A stretch of DNA of 64,000 nucleotides from CAVRTM01 sp963696105 (GCA_963696105.1 CAVOIP010000005.1:1736001-1800000), one strand, 5' to 3'. Shown: positions 51,566-59,964, counted from the first letter of the stretch. The notes: generated from the letters alone by a model not told the origin. Made by a program: numbers and translations.

Positions 51566-52510
51566 ATGACGAGCTCCCATGATGGTTCTGGCGCCAGGAC
51601 GGGCAGGCGCGTGCTCAAGGCCGTGATCCCGGCCGCCGGCCTCGGCACCCGGTTCCTCCCCGCGACCAAGGCGACGCCCAAGGAGATGCTGCCGGTCGTG
51701 GACAAGCCGGCCATCCAGTACGTCGTCGAGGAGGCCACCCGCGCCGGCCTGCGCAACATCCTCATGATCACCGGGCGCAACAAGACCGCCCTCGAGGACC
51801 ACTTCGACCGGCACTGGGAGCTCGAGAAGGCGCTCGAGGCCAAGGGCGACGAGATGCGCCTGAAGCGGGTCCGCAAGTCGGCCAACCTGGGCAACGTCCA
51901 CTTCGTCCGCCAGGGTGAGCCGCTCGGTCTCGGCCACGCGGTGCTGTGCGCCGCCGACCACGTCGGTGACGACCCGTTCGCGGTCCTGCTCGGTGACGAC
52001 CTGATCGACGAGCGCGACCACCTGCTCGAGCAGATGATCGACGTGCGCGAGGAGCACGGCGGCAGCGTCGTCGCGCTGATGGAGGTGCCCCCGGAGCAGG
52101 TGCACCTCTACGGCTGCGCCGCCGTCGAGAACGTGCCCGGGTCGGACGGCAGCGTCGTCCGGGTCACCGGTCTGGTGGAGAAGCCCGACCCCGCCGACGC
52201 ACCGAGCAACCTGGCCATCATCGGGCGCTACGTGCTCGACCCCTCCATCTTCACCACCCTCGCCAACACCCCGCCCGGGCGCGGCGGCGAGATCCAGCTG
52301 ACCGACGCGCTGCAGGAGCGGGCCGGCGCCCGGACCACCGGCGGCGGCGTCCACGGCGTCGTCTTCTCCGGCCGCCGCTACGACACCGGCGACCGGCTGG
52401 ACTACCTCAAGGCCGTCGTCCGCCTGGCCAGCGAGCACCGCGAGCTCGGCACCGACTTCTCCAAGTGGCTCGACGACTACGTCTCCGGGGCCGAGAAGCG
52501 CACGTCGTGA
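51566..52510 (+). CDS. galU: UTP-glucose-1-phosphate uridylyltransferase
   Basis: A 314-residue nucleotidyltransferase that makes UDP-glucose for glycan and envelope synthesis. Visible motifs are AVIPAAGLGTRFLPATKATPKEMLPVVDKP (N-terminal nucleotide site), LGHAVLCA, LLGDDL (metal Asp) and VEKP. The length is typical. The ATG is leaderless. Its TGA overlaps the GTG of the moeA-like gene (GTGA), and the order galU-moeA-moaC-mog-GNAT is conserved in actinomycetes. Confidence 0.95.
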   Translation: MTSSHDGSGARTGRRVLKAVIPAAGLGTRFLPATKATPKEMLPVVDKPAIQYVVEEATRAGLRNILMITGRNKTALEDHFDRHWELEKALEAKGDEMRLKRVRKSANLGNVHFVRQGEPLGLGHAVLCAADHVGDDPFAVLLGDDLIDERDHLLEQMIDVREEHGGSVVALMEVPPEQVHLYGCAAVENVPGSDGSVVRVTGLVEKPDPADAPSNLAIIGRYVLDPSIFTTLANTPPGRGGEIQLTDALQERAGARTTGGGVHGVVFSGRRYDTGDRLDYLKAVVRLASEHRELGTDFSKWLDDYVSGAEKRTS

Positions 52511-53736
52511 TCACGGTCGAGCAGCACCTGAACCGCATCCTGGGCACCGTCGGGCGGCTGCCCGGCATCGACATCGGGCTGCTCGACGCGCACGGCTGCG
52601 TCCTGGCCGCTGACGTGGCCAGCGACGTGGACCTGCCCGGCTTCTCCAACTCCGCCATGGACGGATACGTGGTCCGGGCGGCCGACGTGGCCGGCGCGAC
52701 GGAGGACGCACCGGCTCACCTGCCGGTCGTCGGCGACATCGCCGCGGGCAACACCAAGGCGTTGAGCCTGGCGCCGGGGCAGTCGATGCGGATCATGACC
52801 GGGGCCCCCGTCCCGCACGGGGCCGACGCCGTCGTCATGGTGGAGCTGACCGATGGCGGGCTGGCGAAGGTCGCCATCCGCCAGGAGGTCGTCCCCGGCC
52901 AGCACGTGCGCGACGTCGGCGAGGACGTGCGCGCCGGCGACGTCGTGCTGGCCGCCGGCGTGCTCCTCGGTGCCCGCCAGATCGGCCTGCTCGCCGCGGT
53001 CGGGGTGGACCGGGTGCACGTGGTGCCCAAGCCCCGCGTCGTGGTGCTCTCCACCGGCGACGAGCTGATCGAGCCGGGCACCCGGCCCGGGTTCGGGCAG
53101 GTCGTGGACAGCAACTCGGTCATGCTCACCGCGGCCCTGCGCGAGCTGGGTGTCGTGCCCTTCCGCGTGCCGAAGGTGCGCGACGACGCGCGCCTGTTCC
53201 GCGAGACCCTCGAGCGTGAGCTGCTGCGGGCCGACGCCGTCATCACCACCGGTGGGGTCAGCGCCGGCGCCTACGACACGGTCAAGGAGGTGCTGTCCCG
53301 GGTGGGGACCATGTCGTTCGACCAGGTGGCGATGCAACCTGGCAAGCCGCAGGGGTTCGGCGTCCTCGGCGACGACGAGACGCCGGTGTTCACGCTGCCG
53401 GGCAACCCGGTGAGCGCCATGGTGTCCTTCGAGGTGTTCGTCAAACCCGCACTGCGCCGGATGGCGGGCCGCCCCGACCACGAGCTCGAGCTGGTCGACG
53501 CCACGGCCGCGCATGACTGGCCCTCCCCGGCCGGGCGCACGCAGTTCGCCAGGGTCCTGCTGCGCCGCAACGGGGGCGGTCCCACCGTCGCGCTCGTCGG
53601 GCACCAGGGCTCCCACGTACTCGGCGGTCTGGCCTCCGCCAACGCCCTCGCGGTGGTGCCCGCCGACGTCACCCAGGTCGCCGCCGGTGACGTGCTGCGG
53701 TGCCACCCCCTCGGACTGGTGGAGCTGGACTCATGA
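52507..53736 (+). CDS. glp: gephyrin-like molybdotransferase Glp (MoeA family)
   Basis: A 409-residue MoeA-type enzyme that inserts molybdate into adenylated molybdopterin. Family blocks are ADVASDVDLPGFSNSAMDGY, MTGAPVPHGADAVV, STGDEL, TTGGVSAGAYD and FTLPGNPVSA. In corynebacteria the paralogue linked to galU (Glp) binds FtsZ and a membrane receptor, GlpR; the presence here of a SepX/GlpR-like gene three genes downstream supports the Glp assignment. The GTG start overlaps the galU stop. Confidence 0.9.
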   Translation: MITVEQHLNRILGTVGRLPGIDIGLLDAHGCVLAADVASDVDLPGFSNSAMDGYVVRAADVAGATEDAPAHLPVVGDIAAGNTKALSLAPGQSMRIMTGAPVPHGADAVVMVELTDGGLAKVAIRQEVVPGQHVRDVGEDVRAGDVVLAAGVLLGARQIGLLAAVGVDRVHVVPKPRVVVLSTGDELIEPGTRPGFGQVVDSNSVMLTAALRELGVVPFRVPKVRDDARLFRETLERELLRADAVITTGGVSAGAYDTVKEVLSRVGTMSFDQVAMQPGKPQGFGVLGDDETPVFTLPGNPVSAMVSFEVFVKPALRRMAGRPDHELELVDATAAHDWPSPAGRTQFARVLLRRNGGGPTVALVGHQGSHVLGGLASANALAVVPADVTQVAAGDVLRCHPLGLVELDS

Positions 53737-54215
53737 GCCACCCGCGAGGTCCCGGGCTGACGCACGTGCGCGCCGACGGCTCGGCGCACATGGTCGACGT
53801 CAGCGCCAAGGCCGTCACCGCCCGGTCGGCGTCCGCGGCGGGCCGGGTCCTGCTGTCCCCCGACGCGGTCGCGGCGCTGCGCGGTGGCACGGTCCCCAAG
53901 GGTGACGCCCTCGCCGTCGCCCGGATCGCCGGCATCCAGGCCGCCAAGCGCACCCCCGAGCTCGTCCCGCTGGCGCACCCCATCGGCGTGCACGGGGTGG
54001 AGGTCGACCTCGAGGTGACCGACGACGGGGTGGACCTGCGCGCGACGGTGCGCACGGCCGACCGCACCGGCGTGGAGATGGAGGCCCTGACGGCGGTGAC
54101 CGTCGGCGCGCTCGCGCTGATCGACATGGTCAAGGCCGTCGACAAGCACGCCCGCATCACCGAGGTGCGGGTCACCGCCAAGTCCGGTGGGCGGTCGGGG
54201 GACTGGTCCGAGTGA
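53733..54215 (+). CDS. moaC: cyclic pyranopterin monophosphate synthase
   Basis: A 160-residue MoaC, which forms cyclic pyranopterin monophosphate in molybdenum cofactor synthesis. Key blocks are the early THVRADGSAHMVDVSAKAVT, LVPLAHPIGVHGVEV and TGVEMEALTAVTVGALALID, with Asp in the catalytic region and KS at AKSGG. The ATG overlaps the moeA-like stop (ATGA). Its partner MoaA is not encoded in the window. Confidence 0.93.
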   Translation: MSHPRGPGLTHVRADGSAHMVDVSAKAVTARSASAAGRVLLSPDAVAALRGGTVPKGDALAVARIAGIQAAKRTPELVPLAHPIGVHGVEVDLEVTDDGVDLRATVRTADRTGVEMEALTAVTVGALALIDMVKAVDKHARITEVRVTAKSGGRSGDWSE

Positions 54216-54694
54216 CCCCCTTCGCCGTCGTCATCACCTGCTCGACCCGGGCGGCGGCCGGGGTCTACCCCGACCGGTCCGGGCCCGTCATCGTCGAGGC
54301 GCTGCGCAGCTGGGACCCGGCGCTCGCGGTGGACGGTCCGGTCGTCGTGCCCGACGGCCCCGAGGTCGAGGCTGCGCTGCGCGCCGCGGTCGGCTCCGGT
54401 GCCTCGCTCGTCCTGACCAGCGGCGGCACCGGGCTGACGCCCACCGACGGCACACCCGAGGCCACCCGCGCCGTGCTCGACTACGAGGTGCCGGGGATCG
54501 CCGAGGCCATCCGCGCGGCCGGTGTCGTCGCAGGAGTCCCGACCGCGATGCTCTCCCGCGGCATCGCGGGCGTCGCCGGCCGCACCCTGGTGGTCAACCT
54601 GCCAGGCTCGACCGGGGGGGTGCGCGACGGCCTCGCCGTGCTGGAGCCGGTGGTGGCACACGCGCTCTCGCAGATCAAGGGCGGCGACCACTGA
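54212..54694 (+). CDS. mog: molybdopterin adenylyltransferase-like (MogA/MoaB family)
   Basis: A 160-residue protein with the MoCF fold: VVITCSTRAAAGVYPDRSGP, the active-site block LTSGGTGLTPTDGTPEATR and LVVNLPGSTGGVRDGL. It adenylates molybdopterin before molybdate insertion by MoeA. The GTG start overlaps the moaC stop (GTGA). MoaB and MogA cannot be told apart by eye. Confidence 0.9.
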   Translation: MTPFAVVITCSTRAAAGVYPDRSGPVIVEALRSWDPALAVDGPVVVPDGPEVEAALRAAVGSGASLVLTSGGTGLTPTDGTPEATRAVLDYEVPGIAEAIRAAGVVAGVPTAMLSRGIAGVAGRTLVVNLPGSTGGVRDGLAVLEPVVAHALSQIKGGDH

Positions 54695-55350
54695 TGGGCG
54701 AGCTATGGCCGACCACGCTGTCGTCCCACCTGCCCAGTGGCGCGCTGCTGACCCTGCGGGCACTGCACCACCGCGACCGCCGCGAGTGGGAGGCGCTGCG
54801 GGCCGACAACGACGCGTGGCTGCGCCCGTGGGAGGCCACGGCGCCGCAGGGAGGTGGCAGCCAGCTGGGCTTCCGCCAGCTCGTCCGATACCTCGACCGC
54901 GAGGGCAGGCACGGCCGGCTGCAGCCGTTCGCCGTCGACGTCGACGGGCGCCTGGTCGGCCAGATGCACCTGTTCGGCATCGCCTGGGGATCGATGCGCT
55001 CAACGGCGGCCGGCTACTGGGTGGCGCAGTCCGTTGCAGGACAAGGGATCACGCCGCTCGCGCTCGCCATGGCGACCGACTTCGCGATGAACGGCCTGGG
55101 GCTGCACCGCGTCGAGGTCAACATCCGCCCCGACAACGCCGCGAGCCTGCGGGTGGTCGAGAAGCTGGGTTTCCGTGACGAGGGCGTGCGGACGCGCTAC
55201 CTTCACATCAACGGCGCCTGGCACGACCACCGGACGTTCGCGCTGACGGCCGAGGACCTTGCCGGGATCACGCTCGTCCAGCGCCTGGAGCACACTCGAC
55301 ACGAGTCGGGTGAGCGACACACCGACGCGGGTCCGCGGTCCGGCGGCTGA
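54694..55350 (+). CDS. GNAT N-acetyltransferase (RimJ/RimL type)
   Basis: A 218-residue GNAT protein. The acetyl-CoA-binding region is GYWVAQSVAGQGITPLALA, followed by HRVEVNIRPDNAASLRVVEKLGF, typical of ribosomal-protein or antibiotic N-acetyltransferases. Its start overlaps the mog stop by 1 nt. The C-terminal 20 residues are disordered. It is a conserved neighbour of galU-moeA in actinomycetes. Confidence 0.9.
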   Translation: MGELWPTTLSSHLPSGALLTLRALHHRDRREWEALRADNDAWLRPWEATAPQGGGSQLGFRQLVRYLDREGRHGRLQPFAVDVDGRLVGQMHLFGIAWGSMRSTAAGYWVAQSVAGQGITPLALAMATDFAMNGLGLHRVEVNIRPDNAASLRVVEKLGFRDEGVRTRYLHINGAWHDHRTFALTAEDLAGITLVQRLEHTRHESGERHTDAGPRSGG

Positions 55351-55357
55351 TCCGCTC

Positions 55358-55363
55358 TAACGT
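55358..55363 (+). promoter_or_regulatory. -10 element of a leaderless promoter (SepX/GlpR-like gene)
   Basis: TAACGT ends 7 nt before the GTG at 55371. A GTG one base after the element (55365) would be too close for transcription to start upstream. Confidence 0.5.
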
Positions 55364-55370
55364 CGTGTCC

Positions 55371-56246
55371 GTGCAGCCCAGTGGCCTTCTCTTCCTTGTC
55401 ATCATCGCGATCTGGGCTGCCTATTTGCTCCAGCACTGGATCCGCCGGCGCGAGCACCTGGTGGCTGCGCGGTCCATCGACCGGTTCTCCGACGCCATGC
55501 GGGTCCTCGAGCGGCGCACCCCGCCGGCCGAGTCGGGGACGACCGAGTCCACCCCGCGGTCGTACGCCGTCAGCCCCGCCCGCCCCTCCCGCGCCGAGGT
55601 CGTCGTGCAGCGCTCCCAGCCGGCCGCGCCCGAGCGGGCTGCCGCAGCGGTCCGGGCAGCCGGCGCGCCCCGCCTGGTCGGCGGCATGTCCGCCCGTCGC
55701 CTGCGGGGGCTGTCGCTCCTCGCCTCACTGACGCTGCTGGTCGTCGTCACCCCGCTCACCGTTGTCGGCGTCCTGGCCGGGTGGACCGCCCTGCTCGCGG
55801 TCGCCGTGCTGGCCCTCGACCTGGCCTGGCTGCGCCGCGCGGCGCAGGTCGAGCGGGCACGACGTCGTACGGCGACGCGCGCCGCACGTCGTGAGCACTC
55901 CCTCACCACGCATGCCCGCCGGTCGCCCTCCGCCAATCCCGGCGCCACCCACGCCGTCCGCGAGCCGCAGACGGTCGCCGCACCGGCGGCCACCGAGGGC
56001 GGGACGCCGGAGTCGGGCCAGACCACGGACGCCGACCCCGCCCCGGCGGCGCAGGTCGACACCGTGACCGGATCCGGCTGGCAGCCGGTGCCCGTCCCGC
56101 CGCCCACCTACACCCTGAAGGCCAAGGCGGAGCGGCCGGTGCCCGCCGCGGCGCCGGTGGCCGAGTCCCCCTCTGCCGTCGAGGAGTCGGGCTCCGTCGC
56201 GGTGATGGACGACCGGCTCGACCGCCGCCGCGCCGCCGGCGCCTGA
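55371..56246 (+). CDS. SepX/GlpR-like divisome membrane protein
   Basis: A 291-residue membrane protein: TM1 right at the N-terminus (GLLFLVIIAIWAAYLLQHW), an Arg/Ser cytosolic linker with ARSIDRFSDAMRVLERR, two more hydrophobic segments at about 108-150, then a long charged, Pro/Ala-rich cytosolic tail. Position after galU-moeA-moaC-mog-GNAT and this topology match the actinobacterial SepX/GlpR family, which binds divisome components; in corynebacteria GlpR is the membrane receptor for the MoeA-like Glp. The assignment rests on synteny and topology. Confidence 0.75.
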   Translation: MQPSGLLFLVIIAIWAAYLLQHWIRRREHLVAARSIDRFSDAMRVLERRTPPAESGTTESTPRSYAVSPARPSRAEVVVQRSQPAAPERAAAAVRAAGAPRLVGGMSARRLRGLSLLASLTLLVVVTPLTVVGVLAGWTALLAVAVLALDLAWLRRAAQVERARRRTATRAARREHSLTTHARRSPSANPGATHAVREPQTVAAPAATEGGTPESGQTTDADPAPAAQVDTVTGSGWQPVPVPPPTYTLKAKAERPVPAAAPVAESPSAVEESGSVAVMDDRLDRRRAAGA

Positions 56247-56277
56247 GCGAGATCCGCGCCGTCGACCGGCCCTGACG

Positions 56278-56300
56278 GCGCGGCCCTGAGAGGGCCGCGC
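56278..56300. terminator. hairpin after the SepX/GlpR-like gene
   Basis: Perfect 10-bp stem GCGCGGCCCT / AGGGCCGCGC with a GAG loop, 31 bp after the stop. No T-run, as is usual in this GC range. Confidence 0.6.
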
Positions 56301-56377
56301 ACCGGCCCGGCGCGCTGGCCCGGCCGGTGTCCGGGATCCGCCGGGACCCGGCGGCCATCGTCCCTGCCGCTCCCGCC

Positions 56378-56383
56378 TAGGGT
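56378..56383 (+). promoter_or_regulatory. -10 element of a leaderless promoter (aldo/keto reductase)
   Basis: TAGGGT ends 6 nt before the ATG at 56390; no RBS. Confidence 0.55.
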
Positions 56384-56389
56384 GGTCGC

Positions 56390-57344
56390 ATGGCGGACAT
56401 GACGTATCGACCCCTCGGCAGCTCCGGACTCATGGTCAGCACGGTCGGCATCGGCTGCAACGCCTTCAGCCGTCGCGTCGACCTCGAGGGCACCCGGGCC
56501 ATCGTCGCGCGCGGCCCTGGACCACGGCGTCACGCTCTTCGACACCGCTGACATCTACGGCGTCGAGCCCGGAGCCAGCGAGGCCATGCTGGGTGAGGCG
56601 CTGGGCACCGATCGCGAGAACGTCATCCTGGCCACGAAGTTCGGCATGGACATGCGCGGAGCCAACGGGCCCGACTGGGGTGTGCGGGGATCCCGGCGCT
56701 ACGTGCGCAAGGCCGTCGAGTCCAGCCTGCGCCGCCTGCGGACGGACTACATCGACCTCTACCAGCTGCACGCGCCGGACGAGGTCACCCCGATCGAGGA
56801 GACGCTCGCCGCGCTGCACGAGCTCGTGCTCGAGGGCAAGGTGCGCAACATCGGCAGCTCGAACTTCGCCGGGTGGCAGGTCGTCGACGCCGACTGGACG
56901 GCGCGGGCCGGCGGCTACGAGCGCTTCGTCAGCGCACAGAACAAGTACTCCCTGCTCGACCGTGACGTCGAGGACGAGCTGGTCCCCGCGTGCGAGCGGG
57001 TCGGCGTGGGCATCCTGCCCTTCTTCCCGCTGGAGTTCGGGCTGCTCACCGGCAAGTACAAGCGCGGTCAGGGCGCACCGGAGGGCACGCGACTCGCCCA
57101 GGAGACGAGCCGGCTCGAGGGGGCCGAGTGGGACCGGATCGAGGCGGTCGAGGCCTTCGCCGCCCAGCGCGGCCTCTCCATGCTGCAGGTGGCCATGGGC
57201 GGCCTCGCGGCGCAGCCTGCCGTCGCCTCCGTCATCGCCGGGGTCACCCGTGCCGAGCAGGTCGTCGCCAACGCCCAGGCCGGGCTGTGGGAGCCGACCG
57301 CCGATGACCTCGCGGCGTTGGAAGAGGCCACGAGCCTGGACTGA
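56390..57344 (+). pseudogene. aldo/keto reductase, frameshifted in a CG run
   Basis: About 318 residues if repaired. The N-terminal strand TYRPLGSSGLMVSTVGIGCN is in one frame. After the alternating run gtcgcgcgcgg at about 56507-56516 the protein continues in another frame: the catalytic Asp/Tyr region (DTADIYGVEPGASEAMLG), Lys in ILATKFGMD, His in YQLHAPD and C-terminal NADPH-binding residues. A 2-nt loss in the CG run (or a 1-nt gain) explains it. AKRs reduce carbonyls with NADPH. Without repair, only an internal start near 56586 would give a truncated barrel. Confidence 0.8.
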
Positions 57345-57419
57345 CGCCACCCCTTCCCCGAACCGGGCGGGCGGTTTCGGTCTGGCGCGCCGCGGGTGTT
57401 ATCTTTGCTGCCGCACCAC

Positions 57420-57495
57420 GGGGCTGTGGCGCAGCTGGTAGCGCACCTCGTTCGCAACGAGGGGGTCAGGGGTTCGAGTCCCCTCAGCTCCACCA
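57420..57495 (+). tRNA. tRNA-Ala (CGC anticodon)
   Basis: A 76-nt cloverleaf: acceptor GGGGCTG / CAGCTCC with the G3-U70 wobble that marks alanine tRNA, anticodon stem CCTCG / CGAGG around loop TTCGCAA (anticodon CGC, reads GCG), T-loop GGTTCGAGTCC, discriminator A and encoded CCA. It stands alone, followed by a strong hairpin. Confidence 0.95.
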
Positions 57496-57517
57496 AAGTG
57501 CATAGTTCGAAACATCG

Positions 57518-57547
57518 ACGCCGTCGGGGCTCCCGCCCCGGCGGCGT
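57518..57547 (+). terminator. terminator hairpin after tRNA-Ala
   Basis: A 13-bp stem (ACGCCG, one G-T pair, CGGGGC) with loop TCCC, 22 bp after the tRNA CCA, followed by a weakly T-rich TTGGTGTT. Confidence 0.75.
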
Positions 57548-58142
57548 TGGTGTTCGCGGCGGATGCTGCCGGCCAGGTCCGGCTGGCGGTGCTGCGCCGG
57601 GGCGTCCAGTGCCGGGCGTCCGCGTCACCGTGGGTGACGGTTGTCCGCCGATCGTCGTCGGTGGAGTCGAGGTACAGACGCTCGAACCAGGGTTGGTTGA
57701 CGCCACGGCCCGGCCGGGCTGCTGAGGTCGTGGTCCTGACCACAGCGGCCGGCCACTCCGGCGCCGCCGTGAGCGTGGTGCTGCCTGACGCCGGCGGTGT
57801 CAGCCGGGACGACACCCTCCATCGCCTTGTCTGCTGATGTGGAGCGCTCGCGCCGGGCCGGGAGGGCGGCCGCCAGCACAGGATGCGGGTCGCGACATCC
57901 GAACGGCGGCCTCTTGGCCACGAGATGGTGCATATCCATGAAAGGCCCCTGCTGCAGCGATGTTTTTGTTTCCCCATCGCTTGTCAGGCGCGGCGTCTGC
58001 TTTCCGGCTTACCCGTTGTCGTGTTTCGAACGGGCACCATTGAGTTAATCGACGTCATCGGGCTGATAAGAGCCGGCTGAACCGATCAATCGCTGATGAG
58101 CCCCATGGGTTAACCTTGATAGGTGATGCGGGCCGTTCGATA
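57548..58142. other. 595-bp gene-poor region with a drop in GC
   Basis: No ORF here has both an RBS and recognisable protein sequence. From about 57930 to the start of the CDF gene the GC content falls clearly below the surrounding DNA (for example tgatgtttttgtttcccc and ttgagttaatcgac). It may be the border of acquired DNA next to the tRNA gene. No integrase, att repeat or IS is seen. Confidence 0.5.
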
Positions 58143-58757
58143 ATGTCTCAGCGCCGCCGGCTCTGGCTATTGCTGGGGCTCAACGTCCTCATGATCGCGG
58201 CATTGGTCACCGTCGGCCTGACGGCGCACTCGCTGGGCGTACTGGCCGCAGGCGGGGACTACGTGGCCGACTCGCTGGCCATCCTGCTCGGCATCCTCGC
58301 CGTCACCATCCGCGACCGCGCCGGGCAGCACTCCACAGCACCGAGCATCGTGGCCGCCATCAACGGCACGGCGCTGCTGGTGGTGACGCTGCTGGTCGTC
58401 CTTGAGGCCGTGCGGCGCTTGCTCCACGGCACACCACAGATTCACGGTCTGCCGGTGCTCGTGGTGAGCGCTGTGACGACTGCCGTCATGGTGCTGGGTG
58501 TCCTGGTGCTGGGCCGCGAGGCTGGCCAGGAAGACCTGCACATGCGCTCGGTGCTGATTGACACTGTCTCGGACGCCCTGACGTCGGCGGCGGTCGCCGT
58601 TGGTGGGCTGGTCATTTTTCTGAAGCAAGGTATGTACTGGCTGGACTCCGCCCTGGCGATCGTCATTGGCCTGGTGGTGGGGGTCACCGCCGTCCGTTTG
58701 TTGCGGGATGTGGCGCGGGCGCTGCGGACGGGCGCTGCCCTGGAGCTGGACGACTGA
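58143..58757 (+). CDS. cation diffusion facilitator (CDF) family transporter
   Basis: A 204-residue membrane protein with about six TMs. The metal-site patterns are AAGGDYVADSLAILLG (D-x3-D like, TM2) and LIDTVSDALTSAAVAVGG (TM5), as in zinc/cobalt/iron CDF exporters. It lacks the long cytosolic C-terminal domain. The ATG has no strong RBS; an upstream TTG is an alternative. It is followed 21 nt later by a second cation-efflux-like gene, so they are probably co-transcribed. Confidence 0.8.
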   Translation: MSQRRRLWLLLGLNVLMIAALVTVGLTAHSLGVLAAGGDYVADSLAILLGILAVTIRDRAGQHSTAPSIVAAINGTALLVVTLLVVLEAVRRLLHGTPQIHGLPVLVVSAVTTAVMVLGVLVLGREAGQEDLHMRSVLIDTVSDALTSAAVAVGGLVIFLKQGMYWLDSALAIVIGLVVGVTAVRLLRDVARALRTGAALELDD

Positions 58758-58778
58758 TGAAATGGCGAATGAACGAAC

Positions 58779-59381
58779 ATGACTGAGCCATCTACTGCCA
58801 CCCAGCAGACACTGCTGCGCCGGGGCGTCAATCTGGAACGCGTCACGCTGGTCTGGAACGTCGTCGGCATCGTCGTCCTGGGGATTGCTGCGGTGAAGGC
58901 CCGTTCCGTCGCCCTGGCCGGCTTCGGCCTGGACAGTCTGATTGAGATCGGTGCCAGCACAGTAGTGCTGTGGGAGCTGTCCGGTACCGGCGCAGCACGC
59001 CAGAAGCGGGCGCTACGTCTGATCGGTGCAGCCTTCGTGGCGCTGGGCGTCTACATCACGGTGCAATCCATCTGGGTGTTGGCGACCGGCCACCACGCCC
59101 GGCACAGCTGGCTCGGTATCGCCTGGACCGCCATCACGGCCGCCGCGATGTTCGCCCTGGCGGCCGGCAAGGCCCGTACCGGCGCGGCGCTCGGCAACCC
59201 GGTGCTGCAGACCGAAGGCCGGGTGACCTTCGTCGACGGCCTCCTCGCGACGGCTGTCCTGGTTGGGCTGGCGCTCAACGCGCTGGTGGGCGCCTGGTGG
59301 GCCGACCCGTTGGCCGGCTTCGTCATCGTCTTCTACGGCTTGCGCGAGGCGTACGCCATCTTCTTCGGCGACGACCACTAG
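58779..59381 (+). CDS. cation efflux (CDF-like) protein
   Basis: A 200-residue membrane protein with five to six TMs. It has LAGFGLDSLIEIGASTVVLW in TM2 and RVTFVDGLLATAVLVGLAL in TM5, a shorter CDF relative. The two Asp-bearing helices suggest metal binding. It follows the first CDF gene closely; the pair may act as a heteromeric divalent-metal exporter, which is inference. Confidence 0.8.
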   Translation: MTEPSTATQQTLLRRGVNLERVTLVWNVVGIVVLGIAAVKARSVALAGFGLDSLIEIGASTVVLWELSGTGAARQKRALRLIGAAFVALGVYITVQSIWVLATGHHARHSWLGIAWTAITAAAMFALAAGKARTGAALGNPVLQTEGRVTFVDGLLATAVLVGLALNALVGAWWADPLAGFVIVFYGLREAYAIFFGDDH

Positions 59382-59519
59382 GCCCGTTCCCGCGGCGCCC
59401 CTGTACGACGCTCCGGACGCGTCCCCGCAGTGACAGGCCCTGGGATCGGCTCCCTCCGGTGTGCCTTGGCGGGGCGCCCTTGGGAGGAACGACAGTGTCA
59501 GCGTGCACGTCCCAGTGGC

Positions 59520-59939
59520 ATGCGCCTCACCAGGGCCGCCGTGCCGGCACTCGTCGTCGTCGTCAGTCTGGGGGGATCTGCCGTGGCGGGTCCGCTCGCA
59601 CCCGTGTCGGGACGCAGCGGGTCAGTCGTCGTGGCCAGTGTGCAGGAACGAGGCGCCGACGGTGCCGTCTTCACAGAGGGCGCCGTGGTCGAGGTGCGCC
59701 TACGCGACGCGTCGGGCGCCGTCGTTGACACCGAGCGCGGGGACGGAGCGCTGCGCTTCGACCACCTGGGCTCCGACACCTACACGGTCGAGCCGGCGCT
59801 CCGGCCGTGCGACGGGAACTGCGGCTACCTCGACCCGCGCGTCGCCGAGTGCACGTCGCGGGTGGCGGTCGCCACGACGACCGTCCGACTGCGGGTCGTC
59901 TTCCGCGGTGACGAGCCGTGTGTGGTGAGCCAGGGCTGA
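59520..59939 (+). CDS. small secreted protein with SpaA/carboxypeptidase-regulatory-like domain
   Basis: A 139-residue protein with a clear signal peptide (LTRAAVPALVVVVSLGGSAVA) and a beta-sandwich-like body (GAVVEVRLRDASGAVVDTER ... YTVEPALRPC). Five Cys residues in RPCDGNC, ECT and EPC suggest disulphides. The only good Shine-Dalgarno (GGGAGG at about 59482) leads to a GTG in another frame, so the start is uncertain and a small indel is possible. Function unknown. Confidence 0.65.
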   Translation: MRLTRAAVPALVVVVSLGGSAVAGPLAPVSGRSGSVVVASVQERGADGAVFTEGAVVEVRLRDASGAVVDTERGDGALRFDHLGSDTYTVEPALRPCDGNCGYLDPRVAECTSRVAVATTTVRLRVVFRGDEPCVVSQG

Positions 59940-59964
59940 CGTAGGGCCAGGCGGACACACCGGT

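Noticed and set aside
57420..57495. tRNA-Ala as the attL of an integrated element with attR inside the window
   Set aside because: I looked for a repeat of the 3' end (ggttcgagtcccctcagc) downstream and saw none.
57548..57977. Several short ORFs on both strands after tRNA-Ala as genes
   Set aside because: They overlap each other, lack an RBS, run into the tRNA on one strand and show no family resemblance.
59430..59442. GGACGCGTCC near 59415 as another DosR-like site upstream of the secreted protein
   Set aside because: The spacing is wrong and one G of the half-site is missing; a chance GC palindrome is likely.
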